Source of the DNA: Anastatus disparis
Taxonomy: Eukaryota > Arthropoda > Insecta > Hymenoptera > Eupelmidae
Length of the DNA stretch: 64,000 nt
Assembly (NCBI GenBank): GCA_017163975.1
Contig: JAFFSR010000344.1
Location: 682,001 to 746,000, forward strand
Reading direction: 5' to 3'
In this document: positions 1 through 10,468 of the stretch, one piece after another
Layout: each line of letters opens with the position of its first letter
How positions within the stretch are numbered: the first letter of the stretch is position 1
The notes under the pieces: generated by a model
What the model was told of the DNA's origin: nothing
What the model saw: the letters and a program-made list of their open reading frames with translations, nothing else
Database searches by the model: none
Translations under genes and position numbers: made by a program

Positions 1-2
1 AT

Positions 3-584
3 GAATTCGATAAAGAGGATCATATAAGAATGTCTGATACTGCAAACATGAAGTCACAGAATGTGGCTGATAGTGGGTGCTATATAACACCAACGTTAGA
101 ATCAGGCTTAATTCATCTAAATGGCGAGCATAACGATAATTGAGACAGGCATCATTTTCCGCCATTACCGCTATCAAAAGTAAGGAACGCAAACCCCGAT
201 GCGGCTTTGTTAGATAAAATGTCCAAAGCTGCCCTAAAAGAGCACAATAAACTTAAATCGCCCGTTATTCCTAACAGGATGGCTTCATCCTCCAATTATA
301 ATTGTTGCACTGCTAAGAATGGTCTAAGAGTCTGTCATTTCAATGCTAACTATATTAGAGCACACATTGGGATGATTAGACTCTTTTTGGCTTCTAGCCC
401 CTATTTTCACGTGATAGCTGTAGCTGAGACTAAATTGGGCCATATTGTTAGTGATTCTCTGATTTCCTTGGATGAATATGTACTTTATAGGCGGGATCGT
501 AACACTAGAGATGGTGGTGTTGCACTATTTATTCATAAGTCACTACTACTACTTCTTCGTGTGTCTTTGTTCTTCTACAGGTAG
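3..584 (+). pseudogene. LINE A ORF2 leader and endonuclease N-terminus
   Basis: One frame runs from position 3, has a stop (TGA) at 141-143, then stays open to 584. The part from about 320 contains the start of an apurinic endonuclease-like domain: a VCHFNANYIRAH block (the usual 'N' of the first motif) followed by IAVAETKLG (the catalytic Glu motif) and a DGGVALFIHK block. It then breaks by stop and frameshift before the next endonuclease segment at 643. The first 47 codons could be the end of ORF1 or the ORF2 leader; I cannot tell which. Not functional. Confidence 0.75.
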
Positions 585-642
585 CTAGAGTGGTTAGCCT
601 GGTTTACCAGAATATCTTTTTTGTGAAGTCGATTCTTCTGAC

Positions 643-1389
643 TTGGCTTCGCCTATCTTTGTCGGTGTAGTTTACAGGCCTCCACATGCTCCATTCTTGG
701 CTAACACTGAATTTATACCAGACTTAACATTTCTTATTCATAACTATAGCACGAAGGTAATCTTAGGTGATTTCAATACCAATTTATGTATCGATACTGA
801 TGATACCATATTTCTTAAGAGCCTGATTAAAGAAAATGCTCTCTTTTCTGTACCATATGGTCCAACGCATCATACTTATTCGTCTGATACATGGCTTGAC
901 CTGTGCCTTGTTGATTCAAATGATGTTATACTTGACTACTGGAAGACTGACGTTCCATTCATCGATGGACATGACTTTATCGCTGCTACTGTCAGGTCTT
1001 CTTTCTCTAAACCTCTGCTTAATGATTTCACTTATCATAATTATGGTTCGACTGATGCTGCTGCTCTTCTTAATTACTTCTCCACCCTTAATTGTGCAAC
1101 CTGTGATGGTGATTTTCCCTTGTCGGCTCGTCTGGAGTGCCTTTATGGCTATCTTAATAAAGCGATTGCACTGTATGTGCCTTTAAAGAGAGTCCAGCAG
1201 GGTGGAAATCGTCGTCCCTGGTACACTTCTGAGCATCATCATCTGATTCGAGAGAGAGATAGACTATACCGACGCTATAAACTCTCTCGACTGCCCGCTG
1301 ATTTATTGTGCTATAGAGCCGCCCGTGATCAGGCTCATGAACGCATTAATACGGCGAAGCTCCTTTACTACTATGACAGACTAAAATGA
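643..1389 (+). pseudogene. LINE A endonuclease C-terminal half
   Basis: 248 residues continuing the Exo_endo_phos-type endonuclease. Visible motifs are FVGVVYRPPHAP, KVILGDFNTNL (the Asp-x-Asn catalytic motif) and SSDTWLDLCLVDSND, followed by PFIDGHDFIAA, where the usual Ser-Asp-His end motif sits. The last ~70 residues (RPWYTSEHHHLIRERDRLYR) are the linker before the reverse transcriptase, typical of jockey/CR1-like ORF2. The frame overlaps the next fragment at 1386, so a frameshift separates them. Cytoplasmic/nuclear retrotransposition enzyme in the intact family; dead here. Confidence 0.8.
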
Positions 1390-1810
1390 CGGACTCTCGA
1401 CAGATATGGAAAGAGCTCAGGAATCTTGGTGTGTGTTCTAGTGGTGGTAGCTCAGGTCACTCTTTTTCTGTTGATGAACTTGATCGACATTTTGGTGGAG
1501 TCGCGTTTGATTCCTTGGTATCTCCTATTTCTGAATTTATAGAGACTCTCTCTGAGGATGAATCTTTCAAACCTATGTTTAAATTTAATGACGTTACCGA
1601 GTGCGTTTCTCTTTCTTGTTGAAAGATCTCGTTGGTTACTACAATCAACAAGGTATCTTCCCGCGCACCATGGGTGACATAAAGCCGATCTCACTACTGT
1701 CCTTGATGTCTAAGGTCCTTGAGCGTCTTGTATATGATCAACTGTATTATAACTTGACTACAAGACAACTACTCGACGAACGTCAGACCGGATTTAAAAA
1801 AAAAGGGTGA
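1386..1810 (+). pseudogene. LINE A linker and reverse transcriptase finger fragments
   Basis: Two short overlapping frames. 1386-1622 (MTDSRQIWKELRNLGV) is the linker before the reverse transcriptase. 1601-1810 carries KPISLLSLMSKVLERLVYDQL and then RQTGFKKK, the reverse transcriptase finger motif that precedes catalytic block A. Reading stops at the foldback MITE that begins here. The stretch usually found between these two pieces (the PGPDGI block) is absent, so a deletion is likely in addition to the frameshift. Confidence 0.7.
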
Positions 1811-2140
1811 AATATGCACTCGAACATCGACGTAAACGGTCGAGCAAGCGGTACACAGCAAAAAGTGGGGATGGAGGAGAAAGGATATATATAGATATAG
1901 CAGCTTTTAACTGGCTTGTTTTTGGCGATTAATGCACTTATATTAAAGTGTTTTTTTTCAATTAGGGTATTTTTTACCGAGGGATCTGATATCCTATTCA
2001 GATTTCACGTATAATGAAATCAAAAGGTATTTTCAGATTTCGGAGTTATATATATCCTTTCTCCTCCATCCCCACTTTTTGCTGTGTACCGCGCGCTAGA
2101 CCGTTTACGTCGATGTTCGAGTGCATATTTCACCTTTTTT
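1797..2140. mobile_element. Foldback MITE inside LINE A
   Basis: About 95-bp arms in inverted orientation: the left arm (GGTGAAATATGCACTCGAAC, from about 1805) matches the reverse complement of about 2046-2140 with a few mismatches. The ~150-bp middle is AT-rich. It sits exactly where the reverse transcriptase reading ends. No gene inside. Confidence 0.8.
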
Positions 2141-2543
2141 ACATAATTTTAATGAAAACTTAGAATATACATTTAATAGTATATTGCTTCTAGTTTTCAA
2201 AACCGTTTTAAAAATGTATGTACGACGTTCTCAATCGGTAATATAAAGAAGAAAAGAATACCAAAAAAAAAAAAAAAAATTGCTTGTTTTTCCGAATTTT
2301 CTTCGGTTTTAATAAACCGATCAGGTCGTTTGACCTCTCGTTTTGTTGATAATTTAATTCTCTACAACTTTTTTATTGACATCATAATGATTAGTCAAAT
2401 AGTTTTCGTTTTATTAGCAAAAATCGGAAAAAACGCGGTTTTTCGCACTAATTTGTTAATAACTAATTAATAAATCATAGTTGCTAATCCAAAACATATA
2501 AGTAAACATCTACGGACTATCTTTAAAATGATCGCATAGGTCG
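2141..2543. other. AT-rich filler inside LINE A, unassigned
   Basis: About 400 bp between the foldback MITE and the point where the reverse transcriptase frame resumes. It holds a run of about 18 A residues near 2262 and no coding signal. It is either a second insertion or part of a larger composite insertion; I recognise nothing in it. Confidence 0.5.
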
Positions 2544-2960
2544 TTGCTGGTTACTAATTTTGGCAAGATAAGACTTTTTTTCGGTCTATTGACTGGCCTA
2601 AAGCTGTATTCTCTAAATATATCGCAGACTGTTGTTAGATGGTTTAGTTCTTATTTGTCCGATCGTCGTCAGGCTGTAATTAATGCAGCTGGTAATCAAT
2701 CAGATCTTGTCTCTCTGAATACTGGTGTTCCTCAAGGTTCTGTTCTTGGGCCTCTTCTTTTTTCCATTCACATTAATGATGTGGCTACTGGCTTTCACTC
2801 TAATGTCCAGTGTCTTATATACGTTGATGATCTGCAGGTGTATATATATTCATCGATTGTTCAGCTTGATTTTTATATTTCTCTTATGAGTGATCATGCT
2901 TTGCTGATTTCAAGTTGGGCCTCGAGTAATCATCTAAACTTGAATGTGAGCAAAACTTAA
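2544..2960 (+). pseudogene. LINE A reverse transcriptase palm
   Basis: The frame resumes with TVVRWFSSYLSDRRQAV, then GVPQGSVLGPLLFSIHIND (block B) and LIYVDDLQVYI, the YVDD active site of block C. Block A with the first catalytic Asp is missing because of the insertion at 1797-2543. A stop follows HLNLNVSKT, and the downstream part resumes in another frame at 2994. Confidence 0.85.
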
Positions 2961-2993
2961 GCCATAATTATTGGATCTTATTACTATATTAAT

Positions 2994-3680
2994 GTGCTAT
3001 CTACGCTGCCGATTACTGGTGTTCCAATTGATGGTGACATCATCAAGTTTGAATCGTCTGTCCGTAGTCTGGGAGTGTGGTTGGATAGCAAATTAAACTG
3101 GAGGGATCACATTACAAATGTGTGCAGTAAATCTTACTCTCTTCTCTATAAGCTTAAGTTTTTTAGAAAGAGTACTACTCTCGCTTTACCTAAGCACCTC
3201 ATTCAAACACTGCTGTTCCCCCTCTTGGATTACTGCTGCCTTGTCTATTCTGATCTATCGACTGAGCTTGATCTAAGGCTTCAGCGTGTTATTAACTCTA
3301 GCGTGCGTTACATTTATGGTGTAGGTAGGCACGAGCATATCTTTGCTCATAAATTCTCTTTGGGCTGGTTATCCACAGCGGGTCGTAGAAATCACTTCAC
3401 TGCCACATTTCTGTACAAAACATTTTCATCACGCTCACCTTCCTATCTATTTTCCAGGTACCTGCGGAGCCAGTCTGTGAGGGCTTTGAGTGGTGTTGTG
3501 AGGCCATTGACCATTCCTTTCGCATCTACAGAATATTACCAAAGGTCATTCCTGGTCGCGTCATCGTGGTTATGGAATGATCTTTCTGCAGCGTTAAGAA
3601 GCTTACCCTCACTATCACTGTTTAAATCAGCCTCATTTTCCCACTTCTTATCCTTAGAGCGTACACCTCTGCCTTCATGA
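2994..3680 (+). pseudogene. LINE A ORF2 C-terminal (thumb) region
   Basis: 228 residues, starting just after the reverse transcriptase palm. It contains VRSLGVWLDSKLNWRDHI, the conserved block after the palm in jockey/CR1-like elements, then LLFPLLDYCCLVYSDLS and LQRVINSSVRYIYG, all standard for the C-terminal region. No RNase H or zinc knuckle is visible, which fits jockey/CR1-like rather than I or R1 clades. The stop at 3678-3680 is followed by a ~170-bp 3' UTR and the TATC tail. Confidence 0.8.
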
Positions 3681-3853
3681 AAAATTTTTATTTTATTTTT
3701 ATTTTTATTAAATGTTTACAAACATTCATTTGTTTTAATTGTTTTAAATTAGATTTTTCTCTCCATTGTATTTTTATTTTTTCTGTTTGTATTATTAACT
3801 GCTTTGTAATAACTTTATTTTGTTGTACAACATAATGTACATTAATAAACTTA

Positions 3854-3856
<3 letters not shown>

Positions 3857-3884
<28 letters not shown>

Positions 3885-3892
3885 CTCTCTCT
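3857..3892 (+). repeat. TATC microsatellite, 3' tail of LINE A
   Basis: About seven TATC units running into a short TC tract. It directly follows the 3' UTR, so it is probably the terminal repeat of the LINE. A GATAGATAGATA tract at 50231 in the BEN gene intron looks like the reverse complement of the same kind of tail. Confidence 0.8.
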
Positions 3893-4625
3893 TCAAGTAA
3901 GTAGACAAGCATCGTGTTTTTGTTGCTCTTCAAAAATTTGTCTGTGTATACTGCATTTGGCGTCTTGTTGCAGGTTTTCTGCTAGCGAAATCTGCAGAGC
4001 TTCGACTGGTATATTAATTAACAGTTTAATCAGCTCTGCATTATTAAATCCATCCATTCTTCTCTGTACTGGTGCCAAATTTGAGGTTAAGTTAAGACGT
4101 GGTTTCGAGGTTATGGTTGCTGTCTGTTTTTTCTCCTGGTGACTACTTTGGTAAACACGACTAAGCTGCAACGGATTATCCAACATCGATAAAATAGATC
4201 TCTACATCACCATCTGAACTATTGGTCCAGTGTTCCATCCTTGTGCCACCAGTTGTCTATTTCTTAACAGTACAGTAAGTGCTTACTTTGAGGTGAGTGT
4301 TTGATGATTGATGTCTCTTAGTACGCTCATTTAGTGTCACGGTATTTTGCTCACTCTGTAAACTGCCTATTTTACGTACAGATACAGCAAATCTTTGTAA
4401 AAATTGCACTTCCCTGTATCTCACTAAGTGTTGCGATAGCTCTTGGTTCCTTAGCGAGGGTATTATTGTTTGCTGTGTAAAAGAAAAGATTCGAAAGAGA
4501 GAACCAGCGTAAGGGTGCTCGCGTGCATTAGCCACTGAGAACATTGTTTCAGCATCATCGCAGCTTTTTGACTCTCCGTTACCCAATCAGGGCTTTCAAA
4601 AAAGAGGTGCGGCTTCTCCACTTCA
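3893..4625 (-). other. Unassigned segment with broken minus-strand frames
   Basis: Two minus-strand open stretches (4186 to 3893, 97 codons; 4586 to 4257, 109 codons) have amphipathic, protein-like composition, for example NNAELIKLLINIPVEALQIS. A third minus stretch starting at 5683 (MEEFELNLEQALLKQRFTDA) lies beyond the ORF1 insertion. They may be remains of one transposon or gene split by the LINE ORF1 at 4630-5579, but I recognise no family. Confidence 0.3.
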
Positions 4626-4629
4626 CTCC

Positions 4630-5579
4630 CTTGAGCCGTCACCAAGAAGATGTTGTCGTTTGGAGTCAGGCTCCGGCTCCTCCTCTGTAAATAGTAGTGT
4701 ACTCGGCGTTGACGCGAGTCAGATTGCTGCCTCCCATCCCTCTTAATTGGCTCCTCTAACTTCTAAGACCAAATTTATTTCTCCTAATCAATCAGTCGAT
4801 ATGTCACCACCTGAGTATTTTACGGTTTTTGCAGCTGATTGCAACAGTAAATTTGATAAGCAAATAGAGATGACTAATCAATTGTTACAAACGACAGGTA
4901 AACTGTTAGAAACCAACAATAATCTTGTGGTTGAAGTCAGTGCTCTTAGGACTGAATTGGAGGAGGTTAAACTTTCTTTTTCGGATCTGGAGCAGCATTA
5001 TGACGCTCTGTCTGATCGCCTAGACAACCATATCGCCTCATGTACATCATCTGGTGTCTCTTTGTTGCGTGACTCGTACGAGATTCTTTTTTGGGGTACA
5101 CCGACTAGTGTCTCGTTACGCAACAAAGAGATGATTGAGATCATTTTTCGGGCTATAGGGCTCGATTTCGGAACAAATTTTCTTGTTGATAATCGCGAGT
5201 AGCTGCCTGCTACCACTGTAGATTCCGAAATACCTAAATGCTCTCAAACACATTTAAATTTAGATATTTTGTTGGTCGCTTTACATCGGATGTAGTTTGT
5301 GACTGCATAATAGAGGCGTCACCTAAACTACGAGGATTTTCTTCTTTAAAATTGTTTGGTGTGGGTCGAAATGGGAATATATTTGCTCGTCCAATATGGC
5401 CTAAACCAGTATATACACTGCTTAAAAAGGCTTTAGCTGTTTATGAAAACCTCAACTATCAACGCCCGCTAGTACGCAACTTAACGGTCTGCACGCGTCC
5501 GTATAAGAAGGGCGAGTTAATTCCCATTACTGATGAGTCACAATTGGCCTCTCTTAAGCCAGTTGAAACTAAAAAATGA
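4630..5579 (+). pseudogene. LINE ORF1 (jockey/CR1-like), broken
   Basis: ORF1 of a LINE like LINE A. An open frame begins around 4650 with a Ser-rich stretch, passes one stop near 4744, then 4747-5202 encodes a coiled-coil region (TNQLLQTTGKLLETNNNLVV, ELEEVKLSFSDLEQHYDALS). After a frameshift and stop near 5202, 5238-5579 gives the C-terminal domain (RPIWPKPVYTLLKKALAVYE, NYQRPLVRNLTVCTRPYK). The family role is an RNA-binding chaperone of the retrotransposition particle. No ORF2 follows, so this is a truncated copy. Confidence 0.65.
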
Positions 5580-5940
5580 GGACTCATTGGCTCTCTTGTG
5601 GTGAGCTCACTCAACTCTTTAAATGCATCGGTGAACCGCTGTTTTAACAGTGCCTGTTCTAAATTAAGTTCAAATTCTTCCATTTTAATTTTTGATAATT
5701 ATCGCAATTCCTCAATTCATTATAATTCTGATTTTTCACATAATTTGCTCTTACATGCGAGATTAAGTTAAATAGCCGACATAAAGTGCAGTATAAAAAC
5801 TATAACATAGTTCGCACTGATAGGAACGTAACCTTTTAGAGGAGGCGGCACCGCAATTATTATCAAAAATACCATTCCTTGATAAACTATTTATACTCCG
5901 TCATCAAAACTGAACTCTGTATTAGAATATACGATTATTT
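5580..5940. other. Unassigned sequence
   Basis: The first ~100 bp contain the minus-strand start MEEFELNLEQALLKQRF (from 5683); the rest is AT-rich. It may be the flank of whatever the ORF1 fragment inserted into. No other feature seen. Confidence 0.4.
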
Positions 5941-6107
5941 AAATTAAAATGCAAAATAAAAATTTATTTGTTATTTCTTGCTATGCTAACAACCAAACAA
6001 AAAAAATGTATTCACGAACTCGCACATTTATTTAAAGATCTCAATCTAATTAACAGTTGTAATTACTATGTCATTGCGGGTGATTTTAACGCCAGACATA
6101 CAACATG
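5941..6107 (+). pseudogene. LINE endonuclease scrap
   Basis: Two frames together spell part of an Exo_endo_phos domain: NLFVISCYANN (from 5949), then after a frameshift a 44-codon piece at 5983-6117 with CIHELAHLFKDLNL and YYVIAGDFNARHT. The GDFNAR motif is the catalytic Asp/Asn block of R1/jockey-type endonucleases. It is cut off by the TIR element that begins at about 6108. Confidence 0.7.
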
Positions 6108-7364
6108 CACGAAATGAAGTGCGCAGCGTCTATGACTCTGTCCGCAGTATGAAAGCCAATGCGTAAAGCAGCCGATGCACGCCGCTGTGACTAATACGCC
6201 ACCGTGCGGAGCACAGACTACCACTCTGCGTGCAGAGAGATTATTATTGAAAAAAGTGTATATATTTTAGGTTTTTATCAGTATGCTACTTTAGTAGTAG
6301 TATGTTAGGTAATGAATATTATTAGCAATTATTTGTATTAGAAATTTTTTATGTAATTTCATTAAAGTTTAAAATTGTATTTACCACACTCTTATAGTTG
6401 CTGCAATTGAGAAAGAAAATTTTTTTAATTCGACCAGTGATGAAATTGATAAAATCATACCTACGTCTTGTGGAGTAAAAAATAAATTCACAAATGTTTA
6501 TAGTACGTTTAAAAAATATTCTAGTTTTACAAGATTGCCATTAAGTTTTATAACTAATACTCTATTAAGCAATGCAACTGCAGTAACAACTGATAATGTA
6601 TCTCAGAAGACTAATATTTGCATGAATAGTAGTTTAATGGATCATGCCAATACTGTTAATTTAGATTTAATTCTTCTTAATTGTTGTTCCAATTGGCAAA
6701 TTTTGAGAACTGTGAGCAAAAGATATTTATTAAGCTCAATGAATTTAAATTTTGCGAAATACGAAGAAAATTCCATTTTTCATGGTTCAATGTTATTTGA
6801 TGAATCTGTTAATTTACTTTTCTCATCATCAAAACTTAAATATAGAGTTAATAATATAATAATTAAGAATTTTAATTATTCAAAAAATACCATTATTGTA
6901 GTTGATTTCGAAAATGTTTTGTCAATGTTTGGTAAAATTAACAAAATTTTTGTAGTTGATGATGAAATTGTATTTCAGTACCTACCTTTGATAACTGTCG
7001 GTTTCAATACGCATTATTTTGCTATCTCACATAATCAACTTTTTAAAGTTTTTAACACCGATTCTGAAAGTTTAGATATTCATCTACAAAATGTATATCT
7101 CAGATTTTTGAATAAATGATTAGAAAGATGTGAAAAATTCATTTAAACATTACGTTTTGCGCTCGGACGCATGAAATAATGTTAATGCACGGCCTTAGCT
7201 CGCATCGAAAAATCGGTTCAGGCAGCGTGAATTACTCTGCGCGCAGAGTGATAGTCCTTGTCCCGCACGGTGGCGTACCAGTCACAGCAGCGTGCGTCGG
7301 CTGCTTTACGCATTGGCTTTTACACTGTGGATAGAGTCATAGACGCTGCGATTTTCTTTTCGTG
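6108..7364. mobile_element. 1.26-kb DNA element with ~130-bp terminal inverted repeats
   Basis: Positions 6108-6240 and 7217-7364 are inverted copies of each other, beginning CACGAAA and sharing GCAGCGTCTATGACTCT, GCCAATGCGTAAAGCAGCC and CGCCACCGTGCGG. The arms are GC-rich, unlike the AT-rich interior. The left end cuts a LINE endonuclease scrap and the right end lies in the 3' flank of the R1 element. No clear target duplication is visible. The interior carries the open frame at 6398-7119. Confidence 0.8.
6398..7119 (+). CDS. Unrecognised protein, apparent last exon inside the TIR element
   Basis: An open frame of about 240 codons ending at 7119. Upstream it runs to a stop at 6370, and the sequence ACTCTTATAG at 6388-6397 looks like a 3' splice site, so it may be a terminal exon. 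The protein is rich in Asn, Ile and Phe, without membrane segments or a signal peptide. Its C-terminal part (YSKNTIIVV then FGKINKIFVVDDEIVFQYLP) faintly resembles the C-terminus of the CACTA-like transposase at 43565-44734 (TDNTIIQLCDNSIVQIQYFF), so it could be the tail of a related transposase. No family is recognised with confidence. Confidence 0.45.
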
Positions 7365-7484
7365 TAGGTGGAGGAAGCGAACCCGCTGGTACGCTGATCT
7401 CCCGCGACACTCACACAGCAGCAAACTTTCGCACTTTCGCTGCCTTATCACGCATTTGTATCGTGCACGATTTGTTTTCCTTAT

Positions 7485-8006
7485 TTAAGAGAAATCCTCA
7501 TCGTCACCTTCGTAACCTGAATCTATGGGACCGGCCGATGTCGCTTGGTTATGCAAAAACGTCAGCATGGCTCCCATGGTATCATTCGTACTTCGATCGA
7601 TTACCCTATCGGAATACGTTTTCTTCTGTCTTAGAACGCTTTCGACAAAACGTGTCATAGCATTCCATTTTTCTTTAGCCAAGATCATTTCATTTTCAAT
7701 CGTCTCTGGCATTAGTCGTCCGACTATTTTCTCGACCTGGCTTCTTTCTACGTTCCACTGATAGCAGACGAAAAACGTATGATACACATCGTTGCGATCA
7801 GCAGAACAGAAGATGAAGCCCGGGTTCTGAGCCTTTCCCATTTTACTGAAATAGAAACAGAAGTACCCGTGGTTTTTGAGGAACTGGGTAAGGTAATAAT
7901 TTACTTTCTGGTGCTTTTTTTCAACCCATAGGGCCAGCTTTCTAATAAAAACATGAGTCCATCGGCCGTCTTCCTCCTGATTCCATGTTCTTTGCCAGGA
8001 TTCCAT
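7485..8006 (-). pseudogene. R1-clade ORF2 C-terminal zinc-knuckle domain
   Basis: 173 residues. WQRTWNQEEDGRWTHVFIRK, NYYLTQFLKNHGYFCFYF and a degenerate zinc knuckle FIFCSADRNDVYHTFFVCYQW are the R1-clade C-terminal signature. The second Cys of the usual CCHC is not in place. The tail ends DSGYEGDDEDF at a stop at 7485-7487. Confidence 0.8.
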
Positions 8007-8032
8007 GGTTACCTGTCTTTCTTCCTTCTGAA

Positions 8033-8716
8033 CTATCGCAGTTTCTTCTGTTCATGGGTTCGCTTGCGTTCCATCGCCTGTAATTCGATCGGGATGATTC
8101 CTGCGATGACTAACACCGCGGTACCCGAGACAGTGCGATAGGCACTGGTGACTCTGAGAGCTCCTCTCCTTTGAACAGAAAATAATGTTTTTTGGTGCGT
8201 CTTCGTTCCCATTGAGTCAGCCCATATTTCAGAGCCGTACAATAAGATTGACATTGTAACTGACATCAAAAGTCGTTGTTTGCTTGATTTTGGGTCGCTG
8301 GTATTAGCTATAAGACGATTTAACTGCAATACTTTTTTCATCGCTTTGTTGGCGACGTATTTCAGGTGCGACAAAAAAATTAGTTTTGCATCTAACTTTA
8401 TGCCAAGATACATCACCTTCATTCTTGTCTGCACTACGTTTGTGCCTACTGCCATGGAAAACTCGACGTTGATGTGTCTTCAGATTAAGGGCACCATTTC
8501 TGTCTTAGCCGTTGCTATTTCGAGACCATGTTTCACCATCCATTCGGATATTCTTCTCATCGCCGTATTTGGTATGTGCTGAGCTATGTTTGTGTTTTGC
8601 CTGGTAATAACTAAAGCGAAATCGTCGGCGTAAGCAAATATTTCCACCCCGTCCGGCATCACAACTCTGAGCAATGCATCGTACAGGATGTTCCAGAAAT
8701 CTGGGCTAAAGTCCAT
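8033..8716 (-). pseudogene. R1-clade reverse transcriptase palm and thumb
   Basis: Two frames: 8716-8480 has SPDFWNILYDALLRV and VEIFAYADDFALVI (YADD active site, typical of R1), then RRISEWMVKHGLEIATAKTE; 8455-8033 continues with MKVMYLGIKLDAKLIFLSHL and LLYGSEIWADSM then RGALRVTSAYRTVSGTAVLV, all conserved thumb blocks. A frameshift near 8470 separates them. Confidence 0.85.
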
Positions 8717-9093
8717 CCTTCTCTCGCCACTTTCACTACTTCTTCTACTGCATTAACGGTAGACCGCTTTTTCCTGAAGCCGTACTGATTGTCAGCGAGA
8801 TCGCCAGCCGCCTGTACAGCTCCTTGTAATCGCGGTTTTAGCAGCCTCTCATATAGCTTCCCTGCTTCGCCCAACATGCATACTGGCTTGTAGGACGATG
8901 GATGCCGGGGATCACCTCTCTTTGCTTTGTTGATCAGCACAAGACGTGCAACCTTCCAGGGGGTGCTAAGCACACCCATCTGGAGGCACGTGTTGTTCGT
9001 GTTCAACAAGAGAGATGGCGCTTTTACCGCTATGCATTTGAGGATCTTGGGTGGTATTCCATCGGGGCCAGGTGCTTTCTTGTTCCGCATCAT
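8659..9093 (-). pseudogene. R1-clade reverse transcriptase, N-terminal part
   Basis: Carries MMRNKKAPGPDGIPPKILK, WKVARLVLINKAKRGDP, SSYKPVCMLGEAGKLYERLL and DNQYGFRKKRSTVNAVEEVV, which are the finger motifs of R1-type reverse transcriptase in order. After VVKVAREG the sequence jumps to the SPDFWN block in another frame, so about 100 residues with catalytic block A and the GVPQGSVLG motif are deleted. Confidence 0.85.
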
Positions 9094-9138
9094 TCTGACG
9101 GCGAACTGTAATTCTCCACTTGTGAAGGACGGGATCTC

Positions 9139-9669
9139 TCACAATTTTTCTGTGCTCTCTTGTTCTTTGAGCGGTGGATGCGTAGGGAACAGGTGATTTA
9201 CGATCTTTGCCATGGTCTCTTCTTCGAATGGCATTGTGAGGGCGGCGCAAAGCTTCTTGATCACAATTTTGTAGGCCAAGCCCCACACCTCTCTGTTGAC
9301 GTCTTCGCTCAGGTCTTTCCAGCCTTGTGATTTACTTATGGTTGATCTTCTTTCGAAGCTGTTTATGCACGTCCTTGTATTGTGCAGACAAAAGATCTGC
9401 GTCTGGTTTCTTATTTTTTCTCGCTTTTTGAGATCTTTTTCTGAGGCTAAGAGCTTTGGATCTGGTCTTAGCGATATCATCATTTCACCAATACGCGCTG
9501 AGAGACGATGAGGCATGAGATTCATCGTCTCGCTCACAAGTGCCTCTACAGCGCCGGCGCTTTCGTTGGCGAGTGTCGCATCAAGTAGATTGTTATATCC
9601 TTGTTGCAGTACCAGGGCAAGTTTTTCAATGTCTAACTTGACGTTGTTCCATTGGATTGGCTTGGCCAC
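9139..9669 (-). pseudogene. R1-clade ORF2 linker region
   Basis: 176 residues between the lost endonuclease and the reverse transcriptase. It starts MAKPIQWNNVKLDIEKLA and includes SETMNLMPHRLSARIG and INSFERRSTISKSQGWKDL, the usual pre-RT linker of R1-like elements, ending FPTHPPLKEQEST. The reverse transcriptase continues in another frame from 9093 (MMRNKKAPGPDGIPPKILK). Confidence 0.75.
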
Positions 9670-9705
9670 TTTTCATTTTGATTCGAACAACGTTTTTTTA
9701 GATTA

Positions 9706-10117
9706 ATTGAGTGATTCTAAACACAAAGGTATTTATATGGTTTTTTTCTTTAACAAATAAAAATGTTAAAAATAACTAAAATGCCCATTTTCAAAGCTCT
9801 GAAACGATACTAAAATTTGAATTTTTTTAGGTTGGCAAAGTTTCAAAGTACAATTTAGATACTCCTTAATAGAATCCCGGAGAGTAATTTCAAATTACTT
9901 TACTTTCAAGTGTTATTTTTTAATATATCATATATATAGTACATTTTTTATATGTATGGATATACAAACAATGTTAAAGTGTTACCCAGGCTTTCGGATG
10001 AAAAATGTAGCCCAGAAGAATACTTTTATGAGCGTCTATCTTTTTTGATTATGGTTACACTTCCTTACAGATACTAACAGTTTTTTACATTTTCAAAATT
10101 TTTTACATATACATGTA
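9706..10117. other. AT-rich spacer, nothing recognised
   Basis: About 400 bp of low-GC sequence with no coding frame or clear repeat. Confidence 0.6.
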
Positions 10118-10468
10118 CAGTAGACTCTCGATACAAGGGTATCGACGGGGCTGTAGGAGAGGAAATTTCTTGGAAATTCTCTTATAGGAAGAGTTCCCAA
10201 CACGTTCGAGTTAAGAGTTACAGCTCCGCCCACTGTCTCGTAGTGTAAGTTTAATTTAACGTGCGTGTATACGAAGTAGACGCAGTAGCCACGCCTACTG
10301 ATGCGTGTGGAATAGACAAGGTTTTTTTTGTTTAGCCATGTCTTATTCTATTGCTATACTGTGTCTCTCTCACTTATATAGTTGGTGGGGGAACTGACAT
10401 ACTTAGACTCGGTGGAGAAACAGCTCGGATTCCCTTATATCGCGATCCCTTGTATCGAGAGTCCACTG
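10118..10468. mobile_element. 351-bp pogo/Tigger-like MITE
   Basis: TIRs CAGTAGACTCTCGATACAAG (left) and CAGTGGACTCTCGATACAAG (right, reverse complement) end in CAGT and are flanked on both sides by TA (10116-10117, 10469-10470). A CAGT start with a TA target duplication is the pogo/Tigger pattern. The interior is non-coding and slightly GC-richer than the flanks. Confidence 0.85.

Larger units (their letters stand above)
1..3893 (+). mobile_element. Degenerate jockey/CR1-like non-LTR retrotransposon (LINE A)
   Basis: A plus-strand non-LTR retrotransposon whose ORF2 is spread over several frames: endonuclease first, then reverse transcriptase, then a C-terminal region, ending in a TATC microsatellite at about 3857-3892. 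The order of domains and the motifs GDFN (endonuclease), GVPQGSVLGPLLFS and YVDD (reverse transcriptase) support a jockey/CR1-type assignment; the exact clade is inference. The body is interrupted between about 1797 and 2543 by a foldback MITE plus unexplained AT-rich sequence, and the reverse transcriptase block with the first catalytic aspartate is missing there. The 5' end lies outside the window. The copy is dead. Confidence 0.85.
7365..9700 (-). mobile_element. R1-clade non-LTR retrotransposon, decayed
   Basis: Minus-strand ORF2 remains in order from 9669 down to 7485: endonuclease-RT linker, reverse transcriptase fingers, YADD palm, thumb, and a C-terminal zinc-knuckle-like domain. The C-terminal block (WQRTWNQEEDGRWTHVFI, YYLTQFLKNHGYF) is characteristic of the R1 clade. 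The endonuclease and ORF1 are absent, so the copy is 5' truncated near 9700. Its 3' end runs into the TIR element at 7364. Confidence 0.85.
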
